A DNA stretch of 64,000 bases, from the NCBI RefSeq assembly GCF_024320865.1, contig NZ_JANDBD010000011.1, positions 211,843-275,842 of the forward strand, given 5' to 3'. The notes beneath the pieces were generated by a model. It made no database searches. It saw only the letters and a program-made list of their open reading frames with translations, and was not told where the DNA came from. Positions 34,558 to 42,500 of this stretch are shown piece by piece. Position 1 is the first letter of the stretch. The number at the start of each line of letters is the position of its first letter. The translations under genes were made by a program, and so were the position numbers. The DNA is from Mycolicibacterium arenosum. Lineage in GTDB: Bacteria; Actinomycetota; Actinomycetes; Mycobacteriales; Mycobacteriaceae.

Positions 34558-34593
34558 AACCGCCGGGTGTGCCCACCGCACACCCGGCGGTTT
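34558..34593 (+). terminator. Intrinsic terminator after rpsI
   Basis: A perfect 14-bp stem (AACCGCCGGGTGTG at 34558-34571 with its complement at 34579-34592), a 7-nt loop and a TTT at the end lie 15 bp after the rpsI stop. It is among the more conventional intrinsic terminators in the window. Confidence 0.9.
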
Positions 34594-34773
34594 CGTCGTT
34601 TCGGGGGGTCGAGGTTTAGCCGCGATCCCATCGGGAATACGTACCCCTTGGAGGCGCGTGCGTCGTCGTATTACGCGACGCCCCGGTCGGGACGAACCCG
34701 CTACCGGAAGCTCACAAGCACAGCTGGTCACGAGACTGGTCTGCGCGCTTCCACAATGAGAGGAAGTGGTTCG

Positions 34774-35217
34774 ATGAACAACGTCATCAAGACTCACGTC
34801 AAGTTCGCCGCAGGCATTGCGCTCGGCGGTGCCCTGTTCGCCGCGAGTGCGGGCGTGGCTGGTGCGGAGCCGATGGTGCAGGACGAGAACCTCAGCCTGT
34901 CGATCGGCGAGGTCACGGTCCTGGAGAGCGCCGACCTGGAGAAGGCCACCGAGGTCGCGGGTGCGGTGTGCAACATCGACGCGACCCAGGCCAACACCAT
35001 CGCCGAGAAGGCCAGCACGGAGACGACCGCGCAGACGGTGTGCGACCTGCCGGCTGGCGCGGTCACGTTCTCGCAGGCCAGCAGCGTGATGGAGAACCTG
35101 CCCGGATCGGCCCCGGCCGGTGAGTGGCAGCCCGATGACCAGATGACGCCGGCCAACCCCGGCGGCCCGATGGTTCCCGGCAGCCCGACCGACACGGTCG
35201 ATCAGATTCCCAGCTGA
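34774..35217 (+). CDS. Small secreted protein, unknown function
   Basis: This 147-residue protein has a clear signal peptide (KFAAGIALGGALFAASAGVA, cleavage near AGA-EP). The mature domain of about 115 residues has two cysteines (AVCNIDATQ and TVCDLPAG) likely to form a disulfide, and a Pro/Gly-rich end. I do not recognise a named family; small disulfide-bonded mycobacterial secreted proteins, including haemophore-like ones, have this style. ATG 34774 follows AGGAAGTGG; an in-frame ATG at 34756 is possible. The gene is isolated between two terminators and so has its own promoter in the preceding 180 bp, where I could not pick a sigma class. Confidence 0.85.
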   Translation: MNNVIKTHVKFAAGIALGGALFAASAGVAGAEPMVQDENLSLSIGEVTVLESADLEKATEVAGAVCNIDATQANTIAEKASTETTAQTVCDLPAGAVTFSQASSVMENLPGSAPAGEWQPDDQMTPANPGGPMVPGSPTDTVDQIPS

Positions 35218-35228
35218 TAGCTGACCTC

Positions 35229-35266
35229 CTCACCGCCCGCGTCCTTCCGAGGACGCGGGCGGTGAG
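35229..35266 (+). terminator. 17-bp perfect hairpin after the secreted-protein gene
   Basis: Arms 35229-35245 (CTCACCGCCCGCGTCCT) and 35250-35266 are exact complements with a TCCG tetraloop, 11 bp after the stop. It separates the small secreted gene from glmM. Confidence 0.88.
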
Positions 35267-35319
35267 CCCGTTCGGCACCGGTTGGCTCTCGACCCCTTGG
35301 TTGTGAAAGGTTGTTCCGC

Positions 35320-36651
35320 ATGGCTCGACTGTTCGGCACCGATGGCGTGCGAGGAGTCGCCAACCAGGACCTCACCGCCGAACTGGCGCTGGCCCTCGCG
35401 TCGGCGGCCGCGCGACTGGGGACATCCCACCGCACCCACCGGGTCGCGGTGGTCGGCCGCGATCCCCGCGCCAGCGGGGAGATGCTCGAAGCCGCCGTGA
35501 TCGCGGGGCTCACCAGCGAAGGCGTCGACGCGCTGCGGGTCGGCGTACTCCCGACGCCCGCGGTCGCGTACCTCACCGCGTCCTACGACGCCGAGTTCGG
35601 CGTGATGATCTCGGCGTCGCACAACCCGATGCCGGACAACGGCATCAAGATCTTCGGCCCCGGCGGTCACAAGCTGGACGACGCCACCGAGGACCGCATC
35701 GAGGATCTGGTGAACACCGGCCCGACCACGCGGCCGGTGGGGGCGGGCATCGGACGGGTGCGCGACGCCGCCGACGCGCTGGACCGCTACCTGGGCCACG
35801 TCCGCACCGCGGTGACCGCGCCCGCGCGCGGCCTCACCGTCGTCGTGGATTGCGCGCACGGCGCAGCGTCGATCGCGGCTCCACTCGCCTACCGTGCCGC
35901 CGGCGCCAACGTCATCGCGATCAACGCCGAACCCAACGGCCTCAACATCAACGACCGATGCGGATCCACTCACCTGGACGTGCTGCAGCAGGCGGTCCGT
36001 GCGCACGGCGCAGATCTGGGGCTCGCTCTCGACGGTGACGCCGACCGCTGCCTCGCCGTCGACGCCGACGGCGAGATCATCGACGGCGACGCCATCATGG
36101 TGGTGCTCGCTCTCGCCATGCGCGAGGCCGGGGAGCTGGCGTCGGACACCCTGGTAACGACGGTGATGAGCAACATGGGCCTGCACCTGGCGATGCGCGG
36201 CGCGGGCATCGAGGTGCACACCACCAGCGTCGGTGACCGGTACGTGCTCGAGGAGCTGCGGGCCGGCGAGTTCTCGCTCGGCGGTGAGCAATCCGGCCAC
36301 ATCGTCATACCGAGCTTCGGCACGACCGGTGACGGCATCGTCACCGGCTTGCGGCTGATGTCGCGGATGGCGCAGACCGGGGCGACGCTCGCGGAGCTCG
36401 CCCGACCGATGCAGACGCTGCCGCAGGTGCTCATCAACGTGGCGGTCAACGACAAGGCGACGGTGGCGCAGGCTCCGTCGGTGCGCTCCGCGGTCGCCGA
36501 GGCCGAGCAGACTCTCGGTGACTCCGGCCGAATCCTGTTGCGGCCGTCCGGAACCGAACAGGTCGTGCGCGTCATGGTGGAAGCGACTGATGAGGACACC
36601 GCGCGCATCGTGGCGTCCAAGGTCGCTGAATCGGTCAGCGAACAGGACTGA
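35320..36651 (+). CDS. glmM: Phosphoglucosamine mutase
   Basis: GlmM interconverts glucosamine-6-phosphate and glucosamine-1-phosphate on the route to UDP-GlcNAc and peptidoglycan. The 443 residues begin MARLFGTDGVRGVAN. The phosphoserine loop is MISASHNPMPDNGIKIFG (Ser about 102), the metal loop is LDGDADRCLAVDADG, the sugar loop contains GGEQSGH, and the phosphate-binding C-terminus is LLRPSGTEQVVRVMVE. GAAAGG lies 9 nt before the ATG. Following rpsI by less than 1 kb and preceding glmS by about 6 kb, it reproduces the M. tuberculosis arrangement. A SigM-type promoter for the next genes starts 7 bp after its stop. Confidence 0.97.
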   Translation: MARLFGTDGVRGVANQDLTAELALALASAAARLGTSHRTHRVAVVGRDPRASGEMLEAAVIAGLTSEGVDALRVGVLPTPAVAYLTASYDAEFGVMISASHNPMPDNGIKIFGPGGHKLDDATEDRIEDLVNTGPTTRPVGAGIGRVRDAADALDRYLGHVRTAVTAPARGLTVVVDCAHGAASIAAPLAYRAAGANVIAINAEPNGLNINDRCGSTHLDVLQQAVRAHGADLGLALDGDADRCLAVDADGEIIDGDAIMVVLALAMREAGELASDTLVTTVMSNMGLHLAMRGAGIEVHTTSVGDRYVLEELRAGEFSLGGEQSGHIVIPSFGTTGDGIVTGLRLMSRMAQTGATLAELARPMQTLPQVLINVAVNDKATVAQAPSVRSAVAEAEQTLGDSGRILLRPSGTEQVVRVMVEATDEDTARIVASKVAESVSEQD

Positions 36652-36657
36652 ATTCGA

Positions 36658-36684
36658 GGGAACCGAACGTCGTCGGCGTGCGTC
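36658..36684 (+). promoter_or_regulatory. SigM-type promoter of the EspC-like/WXG pair
   Basis: GGGAACC at 36658-36664, 16 nt, then CGTC at 36681-36684. The ATG of the next gene is exactly 9 nt beyond the -10 element, the same distance as at eccC4, so both transcripts are probably leaderless. Confidence 0.75.
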
Positions 36685-36693
36685 CTATCTTGC

Positions 36694-36978
36694 ATGGGTG
36701 CACACATCGACGTCGCGGTGCTGTTGAATGCCGCGGGACGGTTCGACGCTGCGGCCGACGCGCTGAACCGCGTCGCGCACATGCGGGTGACGTTCGGGGC
36801 GGCGACGGCCGGCCGCGCGCATGTCGCGCACGGGGAGGCGGTGCACGGTGACGTCGTCCGGTTGTGCGACGACATCCGGGCGTGGTCGCGGTCCAACGTC
36901 GGAATAGCCTCTGCGCTAAGAGCTTCCGCGGATCGCTACGTCGGGGCCGATGCGCGTGCCACGGCTCGGCTGGGTTGA
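36694..36978 (+). CDS. EspC-like type VII secretion target (Rv3440c-like)
   Basis: This 94-residue all-helical protein begins MGAHIDVAVLLNAAGRFDAA. Its C-terminal half reads IRAWSRSNVGIASALRASAD, then RYVGADARATARL, the pattern of the EspC/DUF2580 family (LRxAAxxYxxxDxxxA), whose members are secreted by ESX systems with a larger partner. There is no signal peptide. In position it corresponds to Rv3440c. The gene ends 1 bp before the next ATG, so the two are co-translated. A SigM-type promoter lies directly upstream. Secretion is inferred from the family pattern and promoter sharing, not shown. Confidence 0.7.
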   Translation: MGAHIDVAVLLNAAGRFDAAADALNRVAHMRVTFGAATAGRAHVAHGEAVHGDVVRLCDDIRAWSRSNVGIASALRASADRYVGADARATARLG

Positions 36979-36979
36979 G

Positions 36980-38299
36980 ATGGCTGCCCGATTCGACGCG
37001 GCTGCCCGGCTGGCCGAGGGGCGGCCGGTGGTCGGTGACCTGATCGAGTACGTCGCGGCCTGCCGTCAACTGGGCTATCGGCATTCCGACCTGACGGCTC
37101 ACGCCGCGCAGGTCACCGAGTGGTACAGCGGGCAGGACGGTCTGGATCTCGCTGCGCTGGAAGCCGACGCGGCCGCACTCCGAGCCGTGGCAGCGGGGAC
37201 CGACGACGTGGCGCGACAGCAGACCGCCGCGGTGGCGGCGCTGCGGGACGGCTGGGCCGGTTCCGGCGGGGGTGCGGCGATCGACTTCCTGAACCGGCAT
37301 CAGCGCGCCGCGGAGTCGGTGTTCGCCGACGCGCGCACTGCCGCCGAGGCGCTGACCGCTCTGCGCGACGACCTGTGGCGTGCCGTCGACGCACAGGTGG
37401 CGGCGACGCTGGATGCGGGTGCGGCGGCGCAGCGCGAGACCTGGCTCGCGGCATCCCGCACGTTGACCACCGGCGCCGGTGATCGCGCCACGGCTAGCGA
37501 GCTCATCGACCGCGAGGTGACACCGTTCGTGGACACCGTGATCGGGGGCCGCTGGGTCGCGGCGATGCGAGCGGCGTCCGAGTCGGTGGCCGGGGCTTAC
37601 CAGGCGGCGGTGACGCGATTGGGTGGTGCCGGCCCAACGGTCTTCGAGGTGCCGTTCGACCTCGGGCCGCATGCGACTGACGCCGCGACTCCGCAGGCCG
37701 TTGCGCCGCAGGCCGTTGTACCTGCCGTGAGCGCGCCGGTCACCCCGGCGGCGTTCAGTCCCCAGGAGGCGGCCGCGCCGCCTACGGCCTCACCCGCCGC
37801 GTCGGCGCCGCTGTCCGCCCCGGTGGAACCGGGACTCGGTGCGCCTGCGGCGTCGACTCCGGCCATGCCGTCGCTGCCGTCGTTCGGAGAGTCGGGTGGA
37901 ATGGGTTCCGGGCCTTCGGGATTCGGCACCGGGCTCGCCGATCTGCTCGGCGGACTCGGCGGGTTGTCCGACGGCGGCGAGTTCGAACCGGAGCAGGTTG
38001 ACGCCGATCCTGCGGAGGTCGACGACGAAGATCTCGACGACGACGAGGAGCCCGTCGACGACGACGATCCCGACGACGATCCCGAGGATGAGGACGAGGT
38101 CGAGGACGGCGCGGTCGGGGAGCCCGACGTCGCCGAGGAGGTTGCACCCGAACCCGAACCCGAACCCGAACCCGAACCCGCGCCGACTCCGCCGCCCGTC
38201 GAACCGCTCGCCGCGCCGCCGCCACCGCCCGTCGAGGCGCCGCCGGAGCGAACCCCGTGTGAGATCGCCGCCGACGAGCTACCTCAGGTCGGGCAGTAG
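36980..38299 (+). CDS. Large WXG-containing protein with acidic/proline-rich tail (Rv3439c-like)
   Basis: The protein has 439 residues. The first 235 or so are helical and include a WXG-type turn, LRDGWAGSGGGAAIDFLNRH (about residues 90-109), between long helices. This resembles EspA-like or other large type VII substrates. The middle is Ala/Pro/Gly-rich. The last 100 residues are strongly acidic and end in EP dipeptide repeats and a Pro-rich segment, with a single late cysteine (RTPCEIAADELP). It starts at ATG 36980 immediately after the EspC-like gene. The pairing resembles espA-espC, suggesting co-dependent export, possibly by ESX-4. The function is unknown. Confidence 0.75.
   Translation: MAARFDAAARLAEGRPVVGDLIEYVAACRQLGYRHSDLTAHAAQVTEWYSGQDGLDLAALEADAAALRAVAAGTDDVARQQTAAVAALRDGWAGSGGGAAIDFLNRHQRAAESVFADARTAAEALTALRDDLWRAVDAQVAATLDAGAAAQRETWLAASRTLTTGAGDRATASELIDREVTPFVDTVIGGRWVAAMRAASESVAGAYQAAVTRLGGAGPTVFEVPFDLGPHATDAATPQAVAPQAVVPAVSAPVTPAAFSPQEAAAPPTASPAASAPLSAPVEPGLGAPAASTPAMPSLPSFGESGGMGSGPSGFGTGLADLLGGLGGLSDGGEFEPEQVDADPAEVDDEDLDDDEEPVDDDDPDDDPEDEDEVEDGAVGEPDVAEEVAPEPEPEPEPEPAPTPPPVEPLAAPPPPPVEAPPERTPCEIAADELPQVGQ
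38147..38180 (+). repeat. Hexanucleotide repeat encoding Glu-Pro dipeptides
   Basis: CCCGAA is repeated about five and a half times in a row, encoding alternating Glu and Pro near the C-terminus of the WXG-containing protein. Such repeats can change copy number by slippage in multiples of two residues without a frameshift. Confidence 0.85.
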
Positions 38300-38321
38300 C
38301 GGTGTGCAGCGCACCCCGGCC

Positions 38322-38777
38322 CTACAGTTCGAACTCCGCGGGATCGATCCCGACTGCGTGGCACGCACTGCGCACGGCGGCCATCTCGTGCTCGTCGAAG
38401 TTGCCGTCGGCACCGCCGATGATGATGCCGATCTGAATGACCGCGCGCGCCTGGTCGGGCTTCGACCTGAGCTTGCCGATGGTCGCGGTCGCCTCCACCT
38501 TGCCGAACTCGAAATCACTCGAGAGCTTGCTGCAGTACCACTCGAACTTCTCCTGAAGCTCGTGGGGCGGGAAGTGGCTCAACGACTGATTCGTCGCGAT
38601 CAACCCCGCCGTCTTCTGCCGCTCAGCCGGGTCGATGCTGCCGTCCGCAGCGGCGATGAGGGCGCACATGGCCATCGAACCGTTGGCGAATTCCTTGTTC
38701 TTGAACTGGCCCGTCTTCGTGGCGAGCTGTGTGTTGAGTTCTTGCGCCTTGGTCTTGAGTTGATCCCAGAATGCCAT
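38322..38777 (-). CDS. TerB-like tellurite resistance-family protein
   Basis: This 151-residue cytosolic protein begins MAFWDQLKTKAQELNTQLAT. It has the acidic helical TerB-like domain: MAMCALIAAADGSIDPAERQ (about residues 47-66) and IGIIIGGADGNFDEHEMAAV (about 120-139), two ADGxxxxxE patterns that resemble metal-binding loops. TerB-type proteins are linked to tellurite and stress response, though single-copy actinobacterial members are poorly characterised. GGCGGAG sits immediately before ATG 38777. It converges on the WXG-protein gene with a 22-bp gap. Confidence 0.8.
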   Translation of the reverse strand: MAFWDQLKTKAQELNTQLATKTGQFKNKEFANGSMAMCALIAAADGSIDPAERQKTAGLIATNQSLSHFPPHELQEKFEWYCSKLSSDFEFGKVEATATIGKLRSKPDQARAVIQIGIIIGGADGNFDEHEMAAVRSACHAVGIDPAEFEL

Positions 38778-38881
38778 GCTCCGCCAACGGGCGGCAGCCA
38801 CGGAAGGTTCCGAGCGCTGACAGCGGTTTGCGTGTCGAAACCCGTTGCCAGCGCGAGTTTCAACACGCAAGCCGCAACCGG

Positions 38882-40324
38882 TCAGCCGCGGTCGGCGGCC
38901 CGCGATGCGCGGCGGCGCTGGCCGCTGCGGTTGCCCGCGTGCGGACTCGGAGTGCTCGCACCGCTGCGGCCCGATCCGCCAGTGCCGGTGGCCCCGTGTC
39001 CGGATCCGCCGCGCGGTGCAGCGCTGCGACCCGCTCCACCGCGTGCGCCGCGACGGCGACCGCCGCCACCCTGGCCCTGGCGCTCGCCGCTCTGACGCTC
39101 CCCGCGCTGGCGCGGCGGACGCTGCGGCTCCGGTGCCTCGATCTCGATGGGGCCGCTGAACGTCCGCTCGCCGGGGGCGATCTCCAGCAGGACGGGATGC
39201 GTCGTGCCACGGAACTTCGTGATGGTCGGCTTGATGCCGGCCTTGCGGGTGAGGTCGCGAACGTCCGAGACCTGGCTGTCGATCATCAGCGTCACGACGG
39301 TGCCGTCGGCGCCGGCGCGCGCAGTGCGTCCCGAACGGTGCAGGTACGCCTTGTGTTCCACGGGCGGGTCGGCGTGCACGACCAGGTTGACGTCGTCGAC
39401 GTGGATACCTCGAGCCGCGATGTCCGTCGCGACCATCACCGTCGCGCTGCCGTCGCTGAACGCCGCCAGGTTGCGGGTGCGGGCGTTCTGCGACAGGTTG
39501 CCGTGCAATTCGACGGCGGGCACACCACGGGAATTCAGCTTGCGGGTAAGGCCTTTCGCGCCGTGCTTGGTGCGGGCGAAGACGATCGTCCGGCCCGGCG
39601 ACGCGGCGAGGTCGGTCAGGACGTCGACCCTGGCGGCGTTGTCGACGTGCAGCACGTGGTGCACCATCGCCGACACCGGCGACTGCGCGGAGTCGACGCT
39701 GTGCGTGACCGGGTCGTGCAGGTACCGCTTCACCAGCACGTCGACGCCGTTGTCCAGCGTCGCCGAGAACAGCATCCGCTGGCCCTTCTTGGGCGTCCGG
39801 TCGAGCAGACGCTTGACGCCGGGAAGGAAGCCGAGGTCCGCCATGTGGTCGGCCTCGTCGAGGATGGTGATCTCGATGGCGGACAGGTCCGCGTGGCGTG
39901 AGCTCACGTGATCCTCGAGTCTGCCGGGGCAGGCGATGACGATGTCGACGCCCCTGCGCAGCTTGTCGATCTGCGGCTGTGCGCCGACCCCGCCGAAGAT
40001 GACGACCGAGCGAAGATCGGTCGCTGCCGCCAACGGCGCCAATGCGGCGTCGATCTGGGCGACGAGTTCACGGGTGGGGGCCAGGATCAGCGCGCGCGGA
40101 CGGCCGGGCAGACGAGGGCTGTTGCTCTGGGCGAGTCGTGACACCAGCGGAAGCAGGAACGCGTAGGTCTTGCCGGATCCCGTGCGACCGCGGCCGAGAA
40201 CGTCGCGTCCGGCCAGCGAATCGGGAAGAGTCGCAGCCTGAATGGGGAAGGGTTGCTCGATGCCGTTGGCGGCGAGCGTCGAGACGACGGCCGTTGGCAG
40301 GCCGAGTTCAGCGAAAGTAGGCAT
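38882..40324 (-). CDS. DEAD-box RNA helicase (RhlE-like)
   Basis: This 480-residue ATP-dependent RNA helicase has all major motifs: a Q-motif (FAELGLPTAVVSTLAANGI, then PFPIQAATLP), motif I GRGRTGSGKT, Ia PTREL, II DEADHMADLGF, III FSATL, and motifs V/VI TDIAARGIHVDDV and HRSGRTARAG. The last 90 residues are Gly/Arg/Ser-rich (GGGRRRGARGGAGRSAAPRG), an RNA-binding disordered tail. RhlE-type helicases act in RNA decay, ribosome assembly and cold growth. The roughly 180-bp region upstream, up to 40506, is relatively AT-rich near the start and may be a long leader as in cold-responsive helicase genes (inference); no specific element was recognised. Confidence 0.95.
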   Translation of the reverse strand: MPTFAELGLPTAVVSTLAANGIEQPFPIQAATLPDSLAGRDVLGRGRTGSGKTYAFLLPLVSRLAQSNSPRLPGRPRALILAPTRELVAQIDAALAPLAAATDLRSVVIFGGVGAQPQIDKLRRGVDIVIACPGRLEDHVSSRHADLSAIEITILDEADHMADLGFLPGVKRLLDRTPKKGQRMLFSATLDNGVDVLVKRYLHDPVTHSVDSAQSPVSAMVHHVLHVDNAARVDVLTDLAASPGRTIVFARTKHGAKGLTRKLNSRGVPAVELHGNLSQNARTRNLAAFSDGSATVMVATDIAARGIHVDDVNLVVHADPPVEHKAYLHRSGRTARAGADGTVVTLMIDSQVSDVRDLTRKAGIKPTITKFRGTTHPVLLEIAPGERTFSGPIEIEAPEPQRPPRQRGERQSGERQGQGGGGRRRGARGGAGRSAAPRGGSGHGATGTGGSGRSGASTPSPHAGNRSGQRRRASRAADRG

Positions 40325-40505
40325 GAAAAGCTAATACTCCGAAAAGTCGAGTGGTCGTCCTGCCCGGCGCGGAAGTGGTCCGCGGCGCTCGGTAGAAACG
40401 AGTAGAAGCGGCAAGAGGCAGAACAGAAAATGCCGCAAGGCAGAGTCTAGCCGCTCACCGGGGTGCATCCCCAATCAGGAGACGTACGTCACGGTGCACG
40501 TGGGG

Positions 40506-41546
40506 TTACCCGGTGAGCTTGACCAGTTCCTCGGTGAACTTCACCTGCTCGGCGGACTCGGCGGCCATCGGGTGCACCAGCAGCGTCGTGACGCCCGCCT
40601 CGGCGTACGCGGCGAGGCGCTCCTTGACGAATCCCTTTGGTCCGATGAGGGATACGTTGCGCACCAGTTCGTCCGGCACCGCCGCGATGGCCTCGGCCTT
40701 CTTGCCCGCGAGGTAGAGATCCTGGATCTCGTTGGCGACGTCGCCGAAACCGTATCGGGTCGCGAGGTTGTGGTAGAAGTTCTTGCCGCGCGCGCCCATG
40801 CCGCCGATGTACAGCGCCAGTTGCGGTTTCGCCCACGCCAGGCGGTCCTCCACGTCGTCGCCGATCGCGAGGCTCGCCGACACCATGACGTCCAGTGGTC
40901 CGAGTTCGGGATCGCGCTTGGCGGATCCGGCGCGCAGCGCGTCGCCCCACACCGCATCGGCCTTCTCCGGGTAGAAGAACACCGGCTGCCATCCCTCGGC
41001 GATCTCCGCGGTGAGTTCCACGTTCTTGGGGCCCAGTGCGGCGATGGTGATCGGAATACGTTCGCGAACAGGGTGATTGATGAGGTGCAACGACTTGCCC
41101 AGCCCGGTGCCGCGTTCGGCGGGCAACGGCACCTGGTAGTACTTCCCGTCGTAGTTCACGTTCTCGCGGCGCCACACCTGCCTGCAGATGTCGACGACCT
41201 CGCGGGTGCGGCCCAGCGGTGCGTCGAACGGGATGCCGTGGAACCCCTCAACCACCTGCGGTCCCGATGTTCCGATGCCGAGCCGGAAGCGCCCGTCGGA
41301 GACGTAGTCCAGTCCGGCCGCGGTCATCGCCAGCAGGGTCGGGGTGCGCGAGTAGATCGGCACGACTCCGGAGCCCAGTTCGATCGTCGAGGTCTTGGCC
41401 GCCAGGTACCCCAGCTGACTGATCGCGTCGTAGGAGTAGGCCTCGGCGACGAGCGCGATGTCGACACCGACCTTCTCCAGTTCGACGACCTGATCGGCGG
41501 CTTCGCGGAAACCGCCGGCGTAACTGAGGAAGATCCCGGTGCGCAT
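40506..41546 (-). CDS. LLM-class F420-dependent oxidoreductase
   Basis: This 346-residue TIM-barrel flavoprotein-like enzyme of the luciferase-like monooxygenase class typically uses cofactor F420 in mycobacteria. It begins MRTGIFLSYAGGFREAADQV and contains TSTIELGSGVVPIYSRTPTL, RFRLGIGTSGPQVVEGFHG, and AALGPKNVELTAEIAEGWQP. These segments match the Rv3520c-like group. The substrate is unknown. It follows a hydrolase gene on the same strand, with a 12-bp palindromic hairpin between them, so it may have its own promoter. F420 rather than FMN use is inferred from family membership. Confidence 0.9.
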   Translation of the reverse strand: MRTGIFLSYAGGFREAADQVVELEKVGVDIALVAEAYSYDAISQLGYLAAKTSTIELGSGVVPIYSRTPTLLAMTAAGLDYVSDGRFRLGIGTSGPQVVEGFHGIPFDAPLGRTREVVDICRQVWRRENVNYDGKYYQVPLPAERGTGLGKSLHLINHPVRERIPITIAALGPKNVELTAEIAEGWQPVFFYPEKADAVWGDALRAGSAKRDPELGPLDVMVSASLAIGDDVEDRLAWAKPQLALYIGGMGARGKNFYHNLATRYGFGDVANEIQDLYLAGKKAEAIAAVPDELVRNVSLIGPKGFVKERLAAYAEAGVTTLLVHPMAAESAEQVKFTEELVKLTG

Positions 41547-41563
41547 GGATGGATTAAACCAGA

Positions 41564-41589
41564 CGCTCCCAACCAACTGGTTGGGAGCG
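41564..41589 (-). terminator. 12-bp palindromic hairpin between two minus-strand genes
   Basis: CGCTCCCAACCA (41564-41575) pairs exactly with its complement at 41578-41589; a realistic fold leaves a 4-nt loop. It lies after the hydrolase stop and before the LLM start, so it could end hydrolase transcription or act as an operator for the LLM gene. Confidence 0.55.
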
Positions 41590-41598
41590 CGCCCGCGG

Positions 41599-42444
41599 TT
41601 ATGGCTTGAGCAGCGCGACGACCTTGTTCTCCAGGGCCGTCGGATCCTCGGAGAAGGGGTCGAGGACCTCGGACTTCGGCAGGACGGCCTCGGGGTCGGC
41701 GAACTCGCGATACGCCTTGTCGCCGGCGAGAACACTCAGCAGATAGCCGGTGAGCAGGGCGCGCACGATCTTCTGCGTGCCGCGGTCGGCGCCGGGCAGT
41801 CCGACGGCCTTCGCGAGCCTGCGCCCTTCGATCAGGCCGCCGGCCTTCACGTCCTTGGCGGCTCGCAGGGTCGCGCCGCGCCACACCCTGGCCAGTTCGG
41901 TGGCGTTCGATCGCAGTGACATCGGATCGCCGGGGTCGGCGAGGATCAGGCCGGGGGCGCGCAGCCCCGCGGCGGGCTCGAGCGCCGAGGGTGACGTGAC
42001 GCTCGGGAACAGCGCGACGGCGGTCTTGACGCGGTCGGGAGCGCCCGCGGCGGCGAAAACGGCGGTGGAACCGCCGAAACCGTGACCAACGACACCCAGC
42101 TTGGTCGGATGGACGCTGATCTTGCCGGTGCCGAGCCGCACTCCGGCGATGATGTCGAGCGTCGTGCCCAGGTCGAAGGCCAGGTTGAGCGCCGACGGGG
42201 CCACGCCCGTCTCGGTGTTCGGCGCCGCGGCGACGATGCCCCACGAGGCCAGGTGCTCCAGGGTTCCGGAGTACCGGTCGGCGGCGGTCAGCCATTCGTG
42301 GCCGAACGCGATCCCCGGCAGGTTGAGCCCGGCTTCGGGGGTGTAGACGATGCCCGGCAGACCGGCGAATGCCAGGTCACCGCGGAGAACGCGGTGAGGC
42401 CCGCGGCGCGTCAGGGCAGCGAAGAGCTTCTTCGTCTTGGCCAC
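41599..42444 (-). CDS. Dienelactone hydrolase-like alpha/beta hydrolase
   Basis: This 281-residue cytosolic alpha/beta hydrolase is chlorophyllase/dienelactone hydrolase-like. The nucleophile elbow is VVGHGFGGSTAVFAA (Ser about residue 112), a His-rich start of the fold lies at IAFGHEWLTAADRY, and an Asp candidate is in LILADPGDPMSL. Such mycobacterial proteins act on unknown esters or lactones. GTG 42444 (VAKTKKLFAALTRRGP) is preferred; GTG 42462 would add six residues. It diverges from glmS across 56 bp. Confidence 0.8.
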   Translation of the reverse strand: MAKTKKLFAALTRRGPHRVLRGDLAFAGLPGIVYTPEAGLNLPGIAFGHEWLTAADRYSGTLEHLASWGIVAAAPNTETGVAPSALNLAFDLGTTLDIIAGVRLGTGKISVHPTKLGVVGHGFGGSTAVFAAAGAPDRVKTAVALFPSVTSPSALEPAAGLRAPGLILADPGDPMSLRSNATELARVWRGATLRAAKDVKAGGLIEGRRLAKAVGLPGADRGTQKIVRALLTGYLLSVLAGDKAYREFADPEAVLPKSEVLDPFSEDPTALENKVVALLKP

Positions 42445-42500
42445 CCGATGACCGTAGCTCACCTGGGTTCACGGCGATGCCTGCACTACCCTGTGAGGCT

